The notes under the pieces are model-generated. The model was not told where the DNA came from and did not search any database. It worked only from the letters and a program-made list of their open reading frames with translations. 64,000 bases of DNA. Source: an uncultured Lachnospiraceae bacterium (GTDB taxonomy: Bacteria; Bacillota; Clostridia; Lachnospirales; Lachnospiraceae). The stretch spans positions 1 to 64,000 of the forward strand of contig CADAIL010000006.1 of assembly GCA_902788035.1 (NCBI GenBank), given 5' to 3'. The position numbers were made by a program, and so were the translations under genes. Below are positions 62,136 to 64,000 of the stretch, piece by piece. Within the stretch, counting starts at the first letter, position 1; the number at the start of each line of letters is the position of its first letter.

Positions 62136-63506
62136 TCAGCAGCTTTCATTTTCCGAATCGTTTTTCCTGCCCCTTATGCGGGTCAGATAATAACCGAGCT
62201 CAAGTACGCAGCAGGTCATCCAGCCGACCGGATAGCCGAAGCCGACAACATACGGATTGTAGGCGATTCTGCTTCCGATAAAAAGATATAGCTGTCGGAT
62301 CAGGACAAAACACGCAAGCATACAGTACATCGGGACTTTCGACTCGCCCATGCCGCGCAGCGCGCCCGCAAGGACATGATTGACCGCGTTGAACATGAGA
62401 AAATATGTGTTCATTCGAAGAAACAGGGTGCCGTAATAAATTACCTCTTCATCCCGGGTGAAAAGAGCCGTAGCCCCCGGTGCGAAAATCACAAGAAGCG
62501 TGCCGATAAAAGCCGTCACTCCGACAGCCATGGTGACAGCCCGGACTGCGCCTGCATCCGCGCGTTCCCGCTTCTCCGCCCCGATATTCTGACCGACAAA
62601 CGTTGTCGCTGCCTGACTGAGTGAATTGATCGGCAGGAATATAAAAGAGTCCAGCTTATTATAAGCCCCCCAGCCCGCCATGCATCCAGAGCCGAAGCCG
62701 TTAATATAAGACTGCACAAAAACGTTGGATACCGATGTGATCATCGACTGAAGCCCGGCAGGCAGACCGATCTCAAGAATATTTTTCAAGATAGACAGAT
62801 CGATCCGAAGATCATGCCATGTCAATTTATAGATATCATCTGTCCTCCAAAGCAGCATGAGAACGAGGAATGCAGACAGGAACTGAGACAGGATGGTGGC
62901 AAATGCAGCTCCGGCGATCCCGGTCCTGAATACGATGACAAACACCAGATCCAGGACAGTGTTGAGGATACTCGTAAAAATGAGAAAATAAAGCGGACGT
63001 TTTGTATCTCCGACAGCGCGCAGTATACCGCTCCCCATATTATAGATAAGCAGGCCCAGAGCGCCCGAAAAATAGATTTCAAGGTAAACTTTGGCCTCAG
63101 GGAATACATCGTCCGGTGTAGACATAAGGCCGAGCATGGCAGGGACCATAAAAATACCTGCAAATGTAAAGAAAATCCCGAACAGTATCGTGACCGCGAT
63201 CGTAGTCTCCACTGCCCTGTGGAGATCTTCCATCTTTTTGGCGCCGAAATACCGGCTGATCACTACGCCTCCTCCAATGGAGAATCCATTAAAAAAGAAT
63301 ATCATGATGTTGACGATCATGGTCGTGGAACTGATTGCTGCCAGAGCCTGTTTACCGACAAAGTTGCCGACAACGACGGAGTCCACCGTGTTGTAGAGCA
63401 TCTGAAAAACATTGCCGAGAAGAAGCGGTATTGAGAATCCGATCAAGTGGCTTGCAATAGAGCCCTCAGTCATATCCCGGACAGTAGAAGTAGATGATGT
63501 ATGCAT
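62136..63506 (-). CDS. MATE family multidrug/toxic compound exporter
   Basis: This is a 456-residue twelve-helix antiporter of the multidrug and toxic compound extrusion family. Features are PLLLGNVFQMLYNTVDSVVVG in the first helices, GILRAVGDTKRPLYFL, PAGLQSMITSVSNVFVQSYI near the start of the second half and the late ALRGMGESKVPM. The length is typical. AAGGAG lies 14 nt upstream of the ATG, slightly far; an ATG eleven codons later is a possible alternative. It lies between tsf and the sensor operon. Confidence 0.92.
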   Translation of the reverse strand: MHTSSTSTVRDMTEGSIASHLIGFSIPLLLGNVFQMLYNTVDSVVVGNFVGKQALAAISSTTMIVNIMIFFFNGFSIGGGVVISRYFGAKKMEDLHRAVETTIAVTILFGIFFTFAGIFMVPAMLGLMSTPDDVFPEAKVYLEIYFSGALGLLIYNMGSGILRAVGDTKRPLYFLIFTSILNTVLDLVFVIVFRTGIAGAAFATILSQFLSAFLVLMLLWRTDDIYKLTWHDLRIDLSILKNILEIGLPAGLQSMITSVSNVFVQSYINGFGSGCMAGWGAYNKLDSFIFLPINSLSQAATTFVGQNIGAEKRERADAGAVRAVTMAVGVTAFIGTLLVIFAPGATALFTRDEEVIYYGTLFLRMNTYFLMFNAVNHVLAGALRGMGESKVPMYCMLACFVLIRQLYLFIGSRIAYNPYVVGFGYPVGWMTCCVLELGYYLTRIRGRKNDSENESC

Positions 63507-63530
63507 AATAGTTCCGTCAGCTCCTTATCG

Positions 63531-63560
63531 AAAAAACCGCCGCATCATATGATGCGGCGG
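63531..63560 (-). terminator. Rho-independent terminator of tsf
   Basis: A perfect 24-nt palindrome (CCGCCGCATCAT and its complement) is followed on the minus strand by TTTTTT. It lies 22 nt after the tsf stop codon. Confidence 0.93.
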
Positions 63561-63582
63561 CTCACTTTTTCTTATTCGATTA

Positions 63583-64000
63583 TCAGCCCTTGACCTGTGC
63601 GGCAACTTCCGCAGCAAAGTCTTCCTGCTTCTTCTCGATGCCTTCGCCTGTCTCGAAACGGACAAAGCTCTTCACTTGTGCCTTTGTGCCGGCAGCCTTA
63701 GCTACGCTGTCAACATACTTCTGTACGGACTGCTTGCCGTCCTCTGCCTTGACATAGACCTGATCCATAAGAACGACTTCGGAGAGCTCCTTGTTGAGAC
63801 GGCCGTTTACGATACCGTTAATGACCTTATCCGGTGCATTCGGCTTCTCGTTCTTGGCTGCCGCGAAAAGGACTTCCTTTTCCTTCTCAAGATACTCAGC
63901 GGATACTTCGGCGCGTGTGCAGTACTCCGGACGCATAGCGGCCGCCTGCATAGCGACGTTCTTAGCCATCTCGGCAAGCTCCGGTGTGCACTCATCAGCT
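63583..64000 (-). CDS. tsf: Elongation factor Ts, C-terminal part (partial)
   Basis: EF-Ts is the nucleotide-exchange factor for EF-Tu. The frame enters from the right edge, and about 139 codons are present. The visible part has PELAEMAKNVAMQAAAMRPE, the helical insertion KLNKEL-like region as GRLNKELSEVVLMDQVYV, and the late VKSFVRFETGEGIEKKQEDF, all diagnostic of the EF-Ts dimerisation and C-terminal domains. The internal ATG at 63969 is not the start, since the family sequence continues upstream of it. Confidence 0.97.
   Translation of the reverse strand, partial: ADECTPELAEMAKNVAMQAAAMRPEYCTRAEVSAEYLEKEKEVLFAAAKNEKPNAPDKVINGIVNGRLNKELSEVVLMDQVYVKAEDGKQSVQKYVDSVAKAAGTKAQVKSFVRFETGEGIEKKQEDFAAEVAAQVKG

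Overview
The window comes from a Firmicute, most probably a Clostridia member close to Lachnospiraceae. The evidence is moderate G+C, GGAGG ribosome-binding sites, frequent TTG and GTG starts, a B. subtilis-type LexA box at recA, and clostridial gene orders: rimP-nusA-ylxR-ylxQ-infB-rbfA-nrnA-truB-ribF-rpsO-pnp and nusB-xseA-xseB-tlyA-nadK-argR-recN. It looks like ordinary chromosome. No phage, insertion sequence, CRISPR array or rRNA was seen. Almost all genes lie on the minus strand and are interrupted by only three short plus-strand clusters.

Reading down in coordinates, i.e. along minus-strand transcription: tsf (partial), a MATE exporter, and a four-gene cassette of a tethered sugar-binding protein, histidine kinase, response regulator and a second tethered solute-binding protein. 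A mannose-family PTS operon (IIA-IIB-IIC-IID plus a small membrane protein) follows directly. A nearly identical palindrome, TGACAnnTGTCA or close to it, lies before both operons, which suggests one sensing-and-uptake system. Next come an MBL-fold hydrolase and a plus-strand cluster (DUF2971, CinA-domain amidase, ZnuA-type lipoprotein). Then comes a lipoprotein with two polysaccharide-deacetylase-like proteins, one of which has lost its metal ligands. After that are a pilin-like protein with a class C sortase and tRNA-Glu. A type IIA topoisomerase pair (parE-parC type) with a LexA-like box in its promoter follows, then the nusA-infB operon, rpsO, pnp and dut.

The lower third holds a GH13 protein without catalytic residues, a DUF5662 protein, an FtsW/RodA protein, gltX, an Sfp-type phosphopantetheinyl transferase and prfC. 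It continues with asp23, nusB, xseA, xseB, tlyA, nadK, argR, recN, glgA, recA and recX, then rny, an MBOAT/AlgX-type O-acetylation pair, xerD, a PHP-type histidinol phosphatase and gap (partial).

Two repeat families stand out. Family 1 is an imperfect palindrome of about 130 nt found three times, between rny and recX and on both flanks of parE-parC. Its inner stems differ between copies but stay paired. Family 2 is an 89-105 nt palindrome found once in each of the three convergent gene junctions. Both are described from the sequence alone; no search was possible.
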